Assembly: GCA_928212115.1 (NCBI GenBank)
Contig: CAKMRJ010005523.1
Coordinates: forward strand, 109,839,332-109,903,331
Reading direction: 5' to 3'
Origin: Lactuca virosa
Taxonomy: Eukaryota; Streptophyta; Magnoliopsida; Asterales; Asteraceae
Length of the DNA stretch: 64,000 bases
Shown: positions 36,455 through 50,000 of the stretch, one piece after another
Numbering within the stretch: position 1 is the stretch's first letter
How the letters are laid out: every line of letters begins with the position of its first letter
Made by a program: the position numbers and the translations under genes
The notes under the pieces: model-generated
The model's database searches: none
The model's input: the letters and a program-made list of their open reading frames with translations, nothing else
What the model was told of the DNA's origin: nothing

Positions 36455-38117
36455 TGTAACATCCGGATTCCCAGGTATATTATTTTATTATTTTATTTTG
36501 GAATTTGTTGAGGGACTCGGCGAGTTGGTGCTTAGACTCGCCGAGTAGGGTCGCGATTTCTCATCCGGATTAATGACCGGACTCGGCGAGTCCATGAGTG
36601 GACTCGGCGAGTCCACGCTGTTGATGAAACCCTAATTTTTCCGGGTTTGGGACCTATTTAAAGGCCCTTATGGCCGTCATTTGCGACCATCAACCCCCAG
36701 AGAGAAACCCTAAGTGATCTAGAGTGCTTGTGAGGAAGGAGAGGCCAATCTGAATTTGATGGGTTTTTGGGTATTTTTCAGAAGGAAGTGTTCAAGGCAA
36801 GAGGAAGCTGAGGAGGTGCGGTTTTGGTGGTTTTTGAGCTCATAAGATTGTATTGAGGTATTATTCTCGGACCTTCTTCAGTTTTGGTGTTGATTCTTAG
36901 TGTTAGGGTTTTCTAACCCTTTTAGAGGATGATTAAGTGGAGTATTTGGCCCCTTCTCGAGTTTGTGTTCTGGATCTGGACCCAAGGGGGTCCAGAGACC
37001 TTAACCCTTGGAGCTTTATGAGTCATTGTGGGAGTCATGAGCTTAGAATGTCATTTTTGGGGCTAAATCATCATTTTGGACCATTTAGATGTTATATGTG
37101 TGTCAAGGTCCGAACTTTACGTGATTATCATGCTTGGGGAGGCCAGATCTATGATTGTATGGAACAATCTGACCTCAGAAAGTTGTTTTGAGTTGGTGCA
37201 TGGCATGAACTCGCCGAGTGCAAAGAACAGACTCGGCGAGTAGTATGAAGGTTGCCCGTTAATCACTCAGTGAGTGGACTTGTCGAGTTGTGGGAATGAC
37301 TTGGTGAGTCAGGGGGAGTCCGAGTTCAAGTTGGAACTCGCCGAGTTGTTCTTGAGACTCGGCGAGTTGAGTCGGGGTGGCCCCGCGATTCATGCCGGTG
37401 GAACTCGTCGAGTCAAGGGAAGTACTCGACGTGCCAAGAGAGGATCTAAGAGAGTCAGTGGACACGTGTAGACTGTCGAGTCGCCCTAGTGCACTCGACG
37501 AGTCGGGTCAAAGTTTGACAATGACCTTGTTGACTTTTAGGGTTGAGTACAGTTGTATTTATGAGAGTATTACTTTATGTGATTAGGCGGAGGCTAGATC
37601 ACACTTCTTCCGAGTCAGCTATTTACCGAGACTCGTGGTGACTCTTCTCACTATACTTTACCTTGAGTAGGTAATTAGAGTTATGTGACGAGTTGTTGTA
37701 TGCTATTTATGTGATGTGTTGCACTGCATTATTTCTATGTGATTTATGCCGTGTATATATCAGAGTATACAGAGTTGGAACCGAAAGGTTCACAGAGCTA
37801 GGACCAGAGGGTCCACAGAGTTAGGGTCCAAGGGCCCGCAGAGTTATAGCCTCGAGTGGCTAGTATGTGTTATGTGTGGTATTTTGGGGAACTCACTAAG
37901 CTTTGTGCTTACAGTGTTTTGTGTTATGTGTTTCAGGTACTAGTGAAGATCGCGGGAAGGCGCCGACATGATCAGTACACACACACGCGGAGTTTATATA
38001 TTTATGATCTTGGGATTTTGACTTATGTTTGGATGTATGAAACAATGAGTTTTATAATATTATGAAATAAGGTATTTTTAAAATGTGAAAATTTGTTTGA
38101 AAATTTTGGGTGTTTCA
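36455..38117 (+). repeat. G2 LTR2 (1663 bp)
   Basis: TGTAACATCC to GGGTGTTTCA, preceded by the polypurine stretch aatgggggagaat and followed three bases later by a primer site (38121-38133). It therefore serves both as 3' LTR for unit 1 and 5' LTR for unit 2. Confidence 0.9.
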
Positions 38118-38120
38118 AGT

Positions 38121-38133
38121 TGGTATCAGAGCC
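38121..38133 (+). other. G2 unit 2 primer binding site
   Basis: TGGTATCAGAGCC, initiator tRNA-Met type. The leader runs from here to the gag ATG at about 38735. Confidence 0.9.
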
Positions 38134-38734
38134 TTGGTTTGAGGGATTCGGGTGCACCTTCGGGCGTATCTGAACTCAACTGAGGATTTGAGAGATTTCA
38201 AAATAAAATTCACAAAATTTATTAAAGAGTAAAATGTTTTGAAAGAGCAGAGCAGAGCAGTGTGTACGATCAGCCAGCGCCCGAACGGTGATTTCCCAAA
38301 ATACCCTTGCAACTAGTGTTATGATATTTATATGATAATGATGAGTTATGTTATGCATGCTAGAGTAGACTAGGTATTCTTATTAGGACTAGAGTGGCCT
38401 GATATGTGATGCCTTCGTTTAGGAGTTTTGCTGCTAGGGATGCTTGAGAGAGTTTTAGATAGCACGAGGAGTTTATGAGAGAACTGCTAGTGAGTAGCAT
38501 ATGGTTAAGGAGAGTAGAGTACTTGGGATTTGGGATCCAAGGAGGAGGACTAGAGTGAATGCTGATGCGGTGGGGACGGTAGTATATGGGCCCGTACTAC
38601 TGAATACACCGGAGCAGTGCGCACCCTAAGTAAAAATCCATTGGTACTAAGGAGCAAGTAGAGTTGAGTTATCGAGTGTGAGTATACTCGAGTGAGTCCC
38701 TGATATTTATTATGTTGTACTTCAGAGAGACGAC

Positions 38735-41700
38735 ATGGTTGGGACACGCCACAGGCCAGGGACTAGCGAGGGGGTTGTTAGCGATGAGAGCTCTGCCAGA
38801 TGATTCATGATGAGGTGGCTGCTGCCATCCGCGCTGAGATTCCAGAGATGTTCGGGTCTATTAAGACCACATTGATTGAGACTTTTGATGAGCGGTATGC
38901 TGCTCTTACTGATGCTGCTGTTGCTGCAGCCACTGCAGCCGTTGCTGCTACCAGGCCGCAGGGGGTGACGCGTTGCTGTACCGGGAGTTCAGCAACACGA
39001 AGGCACCAGAGTTTTGATGGGACGCAGGATCCGATAGCCGCGATGAGGTGGATCTCTGACATTGAGGGGTGTTTCTACACATGTTTGTCCAGAGCATCTG
39101 AGGGTGCGGTTCGCGCTGAACCAGCTTCGCTTGGGCGCGAAGGACTGGTGGAAATTTGTGACGGCGCATTATTCGTCTGCTGAGCTCGCTGTGGTAAACC
39201 TGGGAGAGGTTTACCGCTATGTTCGAGATGAGTACGTTCCCCAGGTAGAGAGGGGAGCGTTTGGCCCAGGAGTTTCTGACCCTCAAGCAGGGTACCGAGT
39301 CTGTTACAAACGATTACGAGGATGTTCCATGAGAGGGCGATGTTCTTCCCAGAGCACGTGTCTTCCGAGCAGGCACGTATGAGCCGATATCTGAGTGTTT
39401 TGAGGAGGGATATACGAGAGTTCGTGGTGAAACTCGTCGTACCGGACATTTGCCGAGCTTCAGGCAAATGCTCGGAAGAGGGAGATAGAGCTGGAGACTC
39501 AGGCTAGGGAGGAGGCAGAGTCTCAGGGGAGGGATCGGCGACCGGCACAGTCTCAGCCGGCAGCCAAGCGGGTCAAGCCCGCCGATTCGAGATCTGGGAG
39601 CCAGAAGGGCCGCTTTTGTGGCAAGTGCGGCAAGGGTCATGATGGAGTGTGCAGAGCAGGGTCTTGCTACAAGTGTGGCAAGGAGGGGCATATGGCCAAG
39701 GATTGCCCCAAGGGGTTCGCAGTCTGTTTTCACTGCAACCAGACCGGACACCGGAAGGCAGAGTGTCCGCAGTTACGTGGGTCAGCCACAGGGAGCATCT
39801 CAGGGATCTGCCCCAGCTGCAGTGAGAGCTACCGATAGTCGGCCAGTGAAGGTCGAAGCGCGAAGGAACGAGGGAGAGCCTTCCAGTTGACCGCGGAGGA
39901 GGTCCGCGCAGCACCGATGTTGTGGGCTGGTATGCATTCTTTCTTTGCTTATGCTAATTTTGTGATATTGTGTTTATATGTTGTTATGCGTAGGTACTTT
40001 TCTTGTGAGTTCTGTACCCGCTTTTATGTTATTTGACTCGGGTGCGAGTCGATCATTCGTGTCGATGGCGTTCAGTCGGCACTCAGTGTTCAGCGAGAGG
40101 CGTTGAGTCGACCTCTACGAGTTTCTATAGCCGACGAGCGATCAGTGTATGCTACGGACGTGTTCCGGGGATGTGTGCTCGAGATCTTCGGTGTCGAGTT
40201 TTCCGATTGATCTGGTCCCGATTGCGATGGGGGACGTGTGTGTTATAGTGGGTATGGATTGGTTGAGCCGATTTGGGGTTGTGGATAGACACTGTGAGCG
40301 ACAGTTGGTGACGATCCGAGACCCCAGTGGGGGAGTACTTACGGTGTACGGCGAGGGTACCCGTTCTGGGTCAGCATTTTGTTCGGCCGCCAGGGCGAGG
40401 CAGAGTCGAACACTACAGCAGGTTGTAGTGGGTTTGTGGCTTATGTGGTGGATACGAGAGTAGATGCAGAGAGACCGAGGTCGGTCGATGAGGTTCCGAT
40501 AGTGCGTGAGTTTCCGCAGATGTTTTCCCCGAGGAGTTTGCCGGGTGTGCCTCCCGAGAGGCAGGTAGAGTTCCGTATTGATTTGGTTCCGGGGGCAAGC
40601 GCCTATCGCCAAGGCGCCACCAGATATGCAGGAGTTATCCTCGCAGCTTCAGGAGCTGTTGGGAAAGGGTTTATATACGACCGAGTAGCTCCCCACGATC
40701 CTTTTTGTCAAGAAAAGGATGGTTCACACCGGATGTGCATTGATTACCACGGGAGCTGAACAACTGACGGTCAAGAACCGTTACCCCTTACCGGAGGATC
40801 GACGATTTATTCGATTAGTTACAGGGAGCGTCTTGGTTCTCCAAGATCGACTTGAGGTCTGGATATCATCAGATGAGAGTACGAGATGAGGATATCCAGA
40901 AGACAGCGTTCAGGACTCGTTACGGGCATTACGAGTTCGTGGGATGCCTTTCGGACTCACCAATGCACCAGCGGCGTTCATGGATCTCATGAACAGGGTA
41001 TGCAGACCGATGTTGGACCGTTCGGTGATCGTGTTCATCGATGATATACTGGTGTATTCGAGATCCAGAGAGCAGCATGAGGAGCACTTGAGAGAGTTAC
41101 TTGGAGTTTTGAGATCGGAGAGGCTTTATGCCAATTCTCCAAGTGTGATTTCTGGTTACGAGAGGTCCAGTTCCTAGGGCACCTCGTTAACCAGAATGGG
41201 ATATTGGTCGACCCGCCAGATTGAGGCGGTTATGAGTTTGGGAGGTGCCGAGATCCCCCACCGGATCAGGAGTTTTCTTAGGGTTGGCTGGCTATTAATC
41301 GGAGATTTATCAGGGATTTCTCAAGATCGCCGTGCCACTCACTAGGTTGACCCGGAAGGGTGTTGCTTTTTCATGGGGCCCAGAGCAGCAGGCCTCCTTC
41401 GAGACACTTCGCCAGAGACTGTGCGAAGCCCCAGTGTTAGCCCTTCCGAGGGGATGGAGTACTTTGTGGTGTACTGTGACGCATCGATATCGGGGCTGGG
41501 AGCGGTGCTGATGCAGAGAGGGCATGTGATAGCATACGCATCGAGGCAGCTGAAGCCTCACGAGACGAGGTATCCCACCCACGATCTGGAGCTGGGGGCA
41601 GTGGTGTGTTCGCCCTCAAGATCTGGCGTCATTATCTGTACGGGGTTTCGGTGTACTATATACACGGACCACAAGAGTTTGAAGTACTTGATGGATCAGC

Positions 41701-43290
41701 CCAACCTGAATATGCGTCAGAGGAGATGGTTGGACGTGGTAAAGGATTACGATTGTGAGATCCTGTACCACCCGGGCAAGGCTAACGTTGTAGCCGATGC
41801 CCTGAGTCGCAGGCGAGAGTGCCCCTATACGAGACGTATGTATGAGATTGACAGTGATGACTCCGGTGTTGGACACCATTCGAGGGGCCCCAGGCTGAGG
41901 CCGTGAGACCGGAGAACCGGAAGAGAGAGCGAGTTGTCGGATATGTATCGGAGTTCGTTACTGATGGTCGAGGACTTATGACCTTTCAGGGTCGGATTTG
42001 GGTACCGTTTGTGGGCGGAACGCGTACCATCTTGATGGAGGAGGCGCACCGATCGAGGTTCTCGATCCATCCCGGGACCACTAAGATGTATTTGGACCTG
42101 AAGAGAGAGTATTGGTGGCCCTGTATGAAAAGGGATGTTGCATGGTTCGTTGAGAGGTGTTTGACCTGTCGCAGGGTTAAGGCCGAGCACCAGAGACCGC
42201 ATGGTAAGTTGCAGCCGTTGGAGGTTCCCGAGTGGAAGTGGGAACAGATTACCAGGACTTTCACAATTGTCAAGGACTGCGAGGGGCGTCGATGCAATTT
42301 GGGTGATTGTGGATAGGTTGACGAAGAGCGCTCACTTTCTTGCTATCAGTGAGAGCTCTTCCGCTGAGAGGTTGGCAGAGTTGTACGTGAGAGAGGTGGT
42401 ATCACGGCATGGAGTGCCGATCTCGATCGTCTCAGATCGAGATGTACGTTTCACTTCCAGATTCTGGAAGAAGTTTCACGAGGAGTTGGGTACGAGACTG
42501 CATTTTAGCACTGCATACAACCCCCAGACAATGGGGCAGAGTGAGCGGACGATTCAGACGCTCGAGGACATGCTCGGGCATGTGTGTTGGATTTCGGAGG
42601 GAGTTGGGACACGTATTTGCCCTTGGCTGAGTTTTCCTATAACAACAGCCATCATTCGAGCATCGGTATGCCACCCTTTGAGCTGGTGTATGGGAGGAAG
42701 TGTCGGACTCCCATTTGCTGGGGCGAGGTCGGGCAACGTGTGATGGGTAGTACGGAGATTGTGCTTCAGACGACCGAGCAGATTCAGCAGGTCAGGCAGA
42801 GGTTACTGACAGCTCAGAGCCGTCAGAAGAGTTATGCGGATAGACATCGGTCAGAGCTTGAGTTCCAGGTCGGCGATTTCGTACTCCTGAAGGTATCTCC
42901 CTGGAAGGGAGTGATCCGATTCAGGAAGAGGGGTAAGTTGGGACCTCGGTATATTGGTCCTTTCAGGGTGACTGCCAGGGTGGGCAGGGTAGCGTATCGT
43001 TTGGAGCTACCTACAGAGCTGAGCCAGATTCATGACACTTTTCACGTGTCTCGGTTGAGGAAGTGTATCGCTGATGAGTCAGCAGTGGTGCCCTTAGAGG
43101 ATATTCAGGTGGATGCGAGCCTGAATTATGTGGAGAGACCAGTTGCGGTTGTGGATCGAAAGATCAAGGTTCTGAGGAACAAGGAAGTGCCCCTGGTGCA
43201 GGTCCGGTGGCAACACCGGAGAGGGTCAGAGTTGACCTGGGAGCCGGACGAGAGATGCGTGAGCAGCATCCAGAGTTGTTTGCAGAGTGA
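38735..43290 (+). pseudogene. G2 unit 2 gag-pol (many frameshifts)
   Basis: Reads MVGTRHRPGTSEG at the start, then the gag core, zinc knuckles (CYKCGKEGHMAKDC and CFHCNQTGHRKAEC, about 39665-39760), a possible 64-nt intron (39930-39993), protease (LFDSGASRSF, about 40025), reverse transcriptase (FIDDILVYS, about 41034), RNase H, integrase and chromodomain-like tail. It shares with unit 3 the TAG at 40816-40818 and the loss of the W-G-A-P codons near 40695. Beyond those, a dozen or more one-base indels not found in unit 3 break it up. Confidence 0.85.
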
Positions 43291-43328
43291 GACTTCGAGG
43301 GCGAAGTCTGATTTTAATGGGGGAGAAT

Positions 43329-44799
43329 TGTAACATCCGGATTCCAGGTATATTATTTTATTATTTTATTTTGGAATTTGTTGAGGGACTCGGCGAGTTG
43401 TGCTTAGACTCGCCGAGTAGGGTCGCGATTTCTCATCCGATTAATGACGGACTCGGCGAGTCCATGAGTGGACTCGGCGAGTCCACGCTGTTTGATGAAA
43501 CCCTAATTTTTCCGGGTTTGGGACCTATTTAAAGGCCCTTATGGCCGTCATTTGCGGCCATCAACCCCCAGAGAGAAACCCTAAGTGATCTAGAGTGGCT
43601 TGTGAGGAGGAGAGGCCAATCTTGAACTTTTGTGGGTATTTTTGCAAGAAGGAAGTGTTCAAGGCAAGAGGAAGCTGAAGGAGGGGCGGTTTTGGTGTTT
43701 TTGAGCTCATAGAGATTGTATTGAGGTATTATTCTCGGACCTTCTTCAGTTTGGTGGTGATTCTTTCTTAGTGTTAGGGTTTTTCTACCCTTTTAGAGGA
43801 TGATTAAGTGGAGTATTGGCCCCTGCTCGAGTTTGTGTTCTGGATCTGGACCCAAGGGGGTCCAGAGACCTTAACCCTTGGAGCTTTATGAGTCATTGTG
43901 GGAGTCATGAGCTTAGAATGTCATTTTTGGGGCTAATCACATCATTTTGGACCATTTAGATGTTATATGTGTGTCAAGGTCCGAACTTTACGTGATTATC
44001 ATGCTTGGAGGCCAGATCTATGATTGTATGGAACAGATCTGACCTCAGAAGTTGTTTTGAGTTGGTGCATGGCATGAACTCGCCGAGTGCAAAGAACAGA
44101 CTCGGCGAGTAGTATGAAGGTTGCCCGTTAATCACTCAGTGAGTGGGACTGTCGAGTTTGGGGAATGACTCGGTGAGTCAGGGGGAGTCCCGAGTTCAAG
44201 TTGGAACTCGCCGAGTTGTTCTTGAGACTCGGCGAGTTGAGTCGGGGTGCCCCGCGATTCATGCCAGGTGGACTCGTCGAGTCAAGGGAATACTCAACGT
44301 GCCAAGAGAGGATCTAAGAGAGTCAGTGGACACGTGTAGACGTTGCCGAGTCGCCCTAGTGCACTCGACGAGTCGGGTCAAAGTTTGACCAATGACCTTG
44401 TTGACTTTTAGGGTTGAGTACAGTTGTATTATGAGAGTATTACTTTATGTGATTAGGCGGAGGCTAGATCACAACTTCTTCCGAGTCAGCTATTTACCGA
44501 GACATCATGGTGAGTCTTCTCACTAACTTTACCTTGAGTAGTATTAGAGTTATGTGACAGAGTTGTTGTATCTATTTATGTGATGTGTTGCACTGCATTA
44601 TTTCTATGTGATTTATGCCGTGTATATATCAGAGTGTACAGAGTTGGAACCCGAAAGGTTTCACAGAGCTAGGACCAGAGGGTCACACAGTTAGGGTCAA
44701 GGGCCCGCAGAGTTATAGCCTCGAGTGGGCTAGTAGTTGTTATGTGTGGTATTTTGGGGAACTCACTAAGCTTTGTGCTTACAGTGTTTTGTGTTATGT
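43329..44799 (+). repeat. G2 LTR3, incomplete, ends at the N run
   Basis: Same LTR, but missing about the last 190 bp. It has an unusually high number of single-base deletions against LTR5, for example attccagg for attcccagg and gacggactcgg for gaccggactcgg. Confidence 0.9.
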
Positions 44800-44812
44800 N
44801 NNNNNNNNNNNN
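44800..44812. other. Assembly gap (13 N)
   Basis: The only ambiguous bases in the window. It lies exactly between two adjacent LTR copies, the left lacking its end and the right lacking its first about 15 bases. Confidence 1.
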
Positions 44813-46461
44813 CCCAGGTATATTATTTTATTATTTTATTTTGGAATTTGTTGAGGGACTCGGCGAGTTGGTGCTTAGACTCGCCGAGTAGGGTCGCGAT
44901 TTCTCATCCGGATTAATGACCGGACTCGGCGAGTCCATGAGTGGACTCGGCGAGTCCCACGCTGTTTAATGAAACCCTAATTTTTCCGGGTTTGGGACCT
45001 ATTTAAAAGGCCCTTATGGCCGTCATTTGCGGCCATCAACCCCAGAGAGAAACCCTAAGTGATCTAGAGTGCTTGTGAGGAAGGAGAGGCCAATCTTGAA
45101 CTTTTATGGGTATTTTTGCAAGAAGGAAGTGTTCAAGGCAAGAGGAAGCTGAAGGAGGTGCGGTGTTTGGTGGTTTTTGAGCTCATAGAGATTGTATTGA
45201 GGTATTATTCTCGGACCTTCTTCAGTTTTGGTGTTGATTCTTAGTGTTAGGGTTTTCTAACCCTTTTAGAGGATGATTAAGTGGAGTATTTGGCCCCTTC
45301 TCGAGTTTGTGTTCTGGATCTGGACCCAAGGGGGTCCAGAGACCTTAACCCTTGGAGCTTATGAGTCATTGTGGAGTCATGAGCTTAGAATGTCATTTTT
45401 GGGGCTAAATCATCATTTTGGACCATTTAGATGTTATATGTGTGTCAAGGTCCGAACTTTACGTGATTATCATGCTTGGGGAGGCCAGATCTATGATTGT
45501 ATGGAACAGATCTGACCTCAGAAGTTGTTTGAGTTGTGCATGGCATGAACTCGCCGAGTGCAAAGAACAGACTCGGCGAGTAGTATGAAGGTTGCCCGTT
45601 AATCACTCAGTGAGTGGACTTGTCGAGTTGTGGGAATGACTTGGTGAGTCAGGGGGAGTCCGAGTTCAAGTTGGAACTCGCCGAGTTGTTCTTGAGACTC
45701 GGCGAGTTGAGTCGGGGTGGCCCCGCGATTCATGCCAGGTGGGAACTCGTCGAGTCAAGGGAAGTACTCGACGTGCCAAGAGAGGATCTAAGAGAGTCAG
45801 TGGACACGTGTAGACTTGCCGAGTCGCCCTAGTGCACTCGACGAGTCGGGTCAAAGTTTGACCAATGACCTTGTTGACTTTTAGGGTTGAGTACAGTTGT
45901 ATTTATGAGAGTATTACTTTATGTGATTAGGCGGAGGCTAGATCACACTTCTTCCGATCAGCTATTTACCGAGACATCGTGGTGAGTCTTCTCACTATAC
46001 TTTACCTTGAGTAGGTAATTAGAGTTATGTGACAGAGTTGTGTATGCTATTTATGTGATGTGTTGCACTGCATTATTTCTATGTGATTTATGCCGTGTAT
46101 ATATCAGAGTATACCAGAGTTGGAACCGAAAGGTTCACAGAGCTAGGACCAGAGGGTCCACAGAGTTAGGGTCCAAGGGCCCGCAGAGTTATAGCCTCGA
46201 GTGGCTAGTATGTGTTATGTGTGGTATTTTGGGGAACTCACTAAGCTTTGTGCTTACAGTGTTTTGTGTTATGTGTTTCAGGTACTAGTGAAGATCGCGG
46301 GAAGGCGCCGACATGATCAGTACACACACACGCGGAGTTTTATATATGTTATGATCTTGGGATTTTGACTTATGTTTGGATGTATGAAAAATGAGTTTTA
46401 TAAATTATGAAATAAGTATTTTTAAAATGTGAAAATTTGTTTGAAAATTTTGGGTGTTTCA
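44813..46461 (+). repeat. G2 LTR4
   Basis: Begins at cccaggta, LTR base 16 or so, and ends GGGTGTTTCA, followed by the unit 3 primer site. Much closer to LTR5 than LTR3 is. Confidence 0.9.
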
Positions 46462-46464
46462 AGT

Positions 46465-46477
46465 TGGTATCAGAGCC
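46465..46477 (+). other. G2 unit 3 primer binding site
   Basis: TGGTATCAGAGCC, three bases after LTR4. Confidence 0.9.
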
Positions 46478-47076
46478 TTGGTTTGAGGGATTCGGGTGCA
46501 CCTTCGGGCGTATCTGAACTCAAACTGAGGATTTGAGAGATTTCAAAATAAAATTCACAAAATTTTATTAAAGAGTAAAATGTTTTGAAAGAGCAGAGCA
46601 GAGCAGTGTGTACGATCAGCCAGCGCCCGAACGGTGATTTCCCAAAAACCCTTGCAACTAGTGTTATGATATTTATTATGATGATGAGAGTTATTTATGC
46701 ATGCTAGAGTAGACTAGGTATTCTTATTAGGACTAGAGTGGCCTGATATGTGATGCCTTAGTTTAGGAGTTTTGCTGCTAGGGATGCTTGAGAGAGTGTT
46801 TAGATAGCAGCGAGGAGTTTATGAGAGAACTGCTAGTGAGTAGCATATGGTTAAGGAGAGTAGAGTACTTGGGATTGGGATCCAAGGAGGAGGACTTAGA
46901 GTGAATGCTGATGCGGTGGGGACGGTAGTATAGGGCCCGTACTACTGAATACACGGAGCAGTGCGCACCCTAAGTAAAAATTTGGGTACTAAGGAGCAAG
47001 TAGAGTTGAGTTATCGAGTGTGAGTATACTCGAGTGAGTCCCTGATATTTATTATGTTGTACTTCAGAGAGACGAC

Positions 47077-50000
47077 ATGGTTGGGACACGCCACAGGCCA
47101 GGGATAGCGAGGGGGTTGTTAGCGATGAGGAGCTCTGCCAGATGATTCATGATGAGGTGGCTGCGGCCATCCGCGCTGAGATTCCAGAGATGTTCGGGTC
47201 TATTAAGACCACATTGATTGAGACTTTTGATGAGCGGTATGCTGCTCTTATGATGCTGCTGTTGCTTGCAGCCACTGCAGCCGTTGCTGCTGCCGGCCGC
47301 AGGGGGTGACGCGTTGCTGTACCGGAGTTCAGCAACACGAAGGCACCAGAGTTTGATGGGACGCAGGATCCGATAGCCGCGATGAGGTGGATCTCTGACA
47401 TTGAGGGGTGTTTCTACACATGTTCTTGTCCAGAGCATCTGAGGGTGCGGTTCGCGCTGAACCAGCTTCGCTTGGGCGCGAAGGACTGGTGGAAATTTGT
47501 GACGGCGCATTATTCGTCTGCTGAGCTCGCTGTGGTAACCTGGGAGAGGTTTACCGCTATGTTCCGAGATGAGTACGTTCCCCAGGTAGAGAGGGAGCGT
47601 TTGGCCCAGGAGTTTCTGACCCTCAAGCAGGGTACCGAGTCTGTTACAGCGATTACGAGGATGTTCCATGAGAGGGCGATGTTTCTTCCAGAGCACGTGT
47701 CTTCCGAGCAGGCACGTATGAGCCGATATCTGAGTGTTTTGAGGAGGGATATACGAGAGTTCGTGGTGAACTCGTCGTACCGGACATTTGCCGAGCTTCA
47801 GGCAAATGCGGAAGAGGGAGATAGAGCTGGAGACTCAGGCTAGGGAGGAGGCAGAGTCTCAGGGGAGGGATCGGCGACCGGCACAGTCTCAGCCGGCAGC
47901 CAAGCGGGTCAAGCCCGCCGATTCGAGATCTGGGAGCCAGAAGGGCCGCACTTGTGGCAAGTGCGGCAAGGGTCATGATGGAGTGTGCAGAGCAGGGTCT
48001 TGCTACAAGTGTGGCAAGGAGGGGCATATGGCCAAGGATTGCCCCAAGGGGTTCGCAGTCTGTTTTCACTGCAACCAGACCGGACACCGGAAGGCAGAGT
48101 GTCCGCAGTTACGTGGGTCAGCACAGGGAGCATCTCAGGGATCTGCCCCAGCTGCAGTGAGAGCTACCGATAGTCGGCCAGTGAAGGTCGAAGCGCCGAA
48201 GGAACGAGGGAGAGCCTTCCAGTTGACCGCGGAGGAGGTCCGCGCAGCACCGATGTTGTGGCTGGTATGCTTCTTTCTTTGCTTATGCTAATTTTGTGAT
48301 ATTGTGTTTATATTATGTTATGCGTAGGTACTTTTCTTGTGAGTTCTGTACCCGCTTTTATGTTATTTGACTCGGGTGCGAGTCGATCATTCGTGTCGAT
48401 GGCGTTCAGTCGGCACATCAGTGTTCAGCGAGAGGCGTTGAGTCGACCTCTACGAGTTTCTATAGCCGACGAGCGATCAGTGTATGCTACGGACGTGTTC
48501 CGGGGATGTGTGCTCGAGATCTTCGGTGTCGAGTTTCCGATTGATCTGGTCCCGATTGCGATGGGGGACGTGTGTGTTATAGTGGGTATGGATTGGTTGA
48601 GCCGATTTGGGGTTGTGATAGACTGTGAGCGACAGTTGGTGACGATCCGAGACCCCAGTGGGGGAGTACTTACGGTGTACGGCGAGGGTACCCGTTCTGG
48701 GTCAGCATTTTGTTCGGCCGCCAGGGCGAGGCAGAGTCTACAGCAGGGTTGTAGTGGGTTTGTGGCTTATGTGATGGATACGAGAGTAGATGCAGAGAGA
48801 CCGAGGTCGGTCGATGAGGTTCCGATAGTGCGTGAGTTCCCAGATGTTTTCCCCCGAGGAGTTGTCGGGTGTGCCTCCCGAGAGGCAGGTAGAGTTCCGT
48901 ATTGATTTGGTTCCGGGGGCAGCGCCTATCGCCAAGGCGCCACCAGATATGCAGGAGTTATCCTCGCAGCTTCAGGAGCTGTTGGGGAAAGGGTTTATAC
49001 GACCGAGTAGCTCCCCACGATCCTTTTTGTCAAGAAAAAGGATGGTTCACACCGGATGTGCATTGATTACCGGGAGCTGAACAAACTGACGGTCAAGAAC
49101 CGTTACCCCTTACCGAGGATCGACGATTTATTCGATTAGTTACAGGGAGCGTCTTGGTTCTCCAAGATCGACTTGAGGTCTGGATATCATCAGATGAGAG
49201 TACGAGATGAGGATATCCAGAAGACAGCGTTCAGGACTCGTTACGGGCATTACGAGTTCGTGGTGATGCCTTTCGGACTCACCAATGCACCAGCGGCGTT
49301 CATGGATCTCATGAACAGGGTATGCAGACCGATGTTGGACCGTTCGGTGATCGTGTTCATCGATGATATACTGGTGTATTCGAGATCCAGAGAGCAGCAT
49401 GAGGAGCACTTGAGAGAGTTACTTGGAGTTTTGAGATCGGAGAGGCTTTATGCCAAATTCTCCAAGTGTGATTTCTGGTTACAAGAGGTCCAATTCCTAG
49501 GGCACCTCGTTAACCAGAATGGGATATTGGTCGACCCGGCCAAGATTGAGGCGGTTATGAGTTGGGAGGTGCCGAGATCCCCCACCGAGATCAGGAGTTT
49601 CTTAGGGTTGGCTGGCTATTATCGGAGATTTATCAGGGATTTCTCCAAGATCGCCGTGCCACTCACTAGGTTGACCCGGAAGGGTGTTGCTTTTTCATGG
49701 GGCCCAGAGCAGCAGGCCTCCTTCGAGACACTTCGCCAGAGACTGTGCGAAGCCCCAGTGTTAGCCCTTCCGGAGGGGATGGAGTACTTTGTGGTGTACT
49801 GTGACGCATCGATATCGGGGCTGGGAGCGGTGCTGATGCAGAGAGGGCATGTGATAGCATACGCATCGAGGCAGCTGAAGCCTCACGAGAGAGGTATCCC
49901 ACCCACGATCTGGAGCTGGGGGCAGTGGTGTTCGCCCTCAAGATCTGGCGTCATTATCTGTACGGGGTTCGGTGTACTATATACACGGACCACAAGAGTT

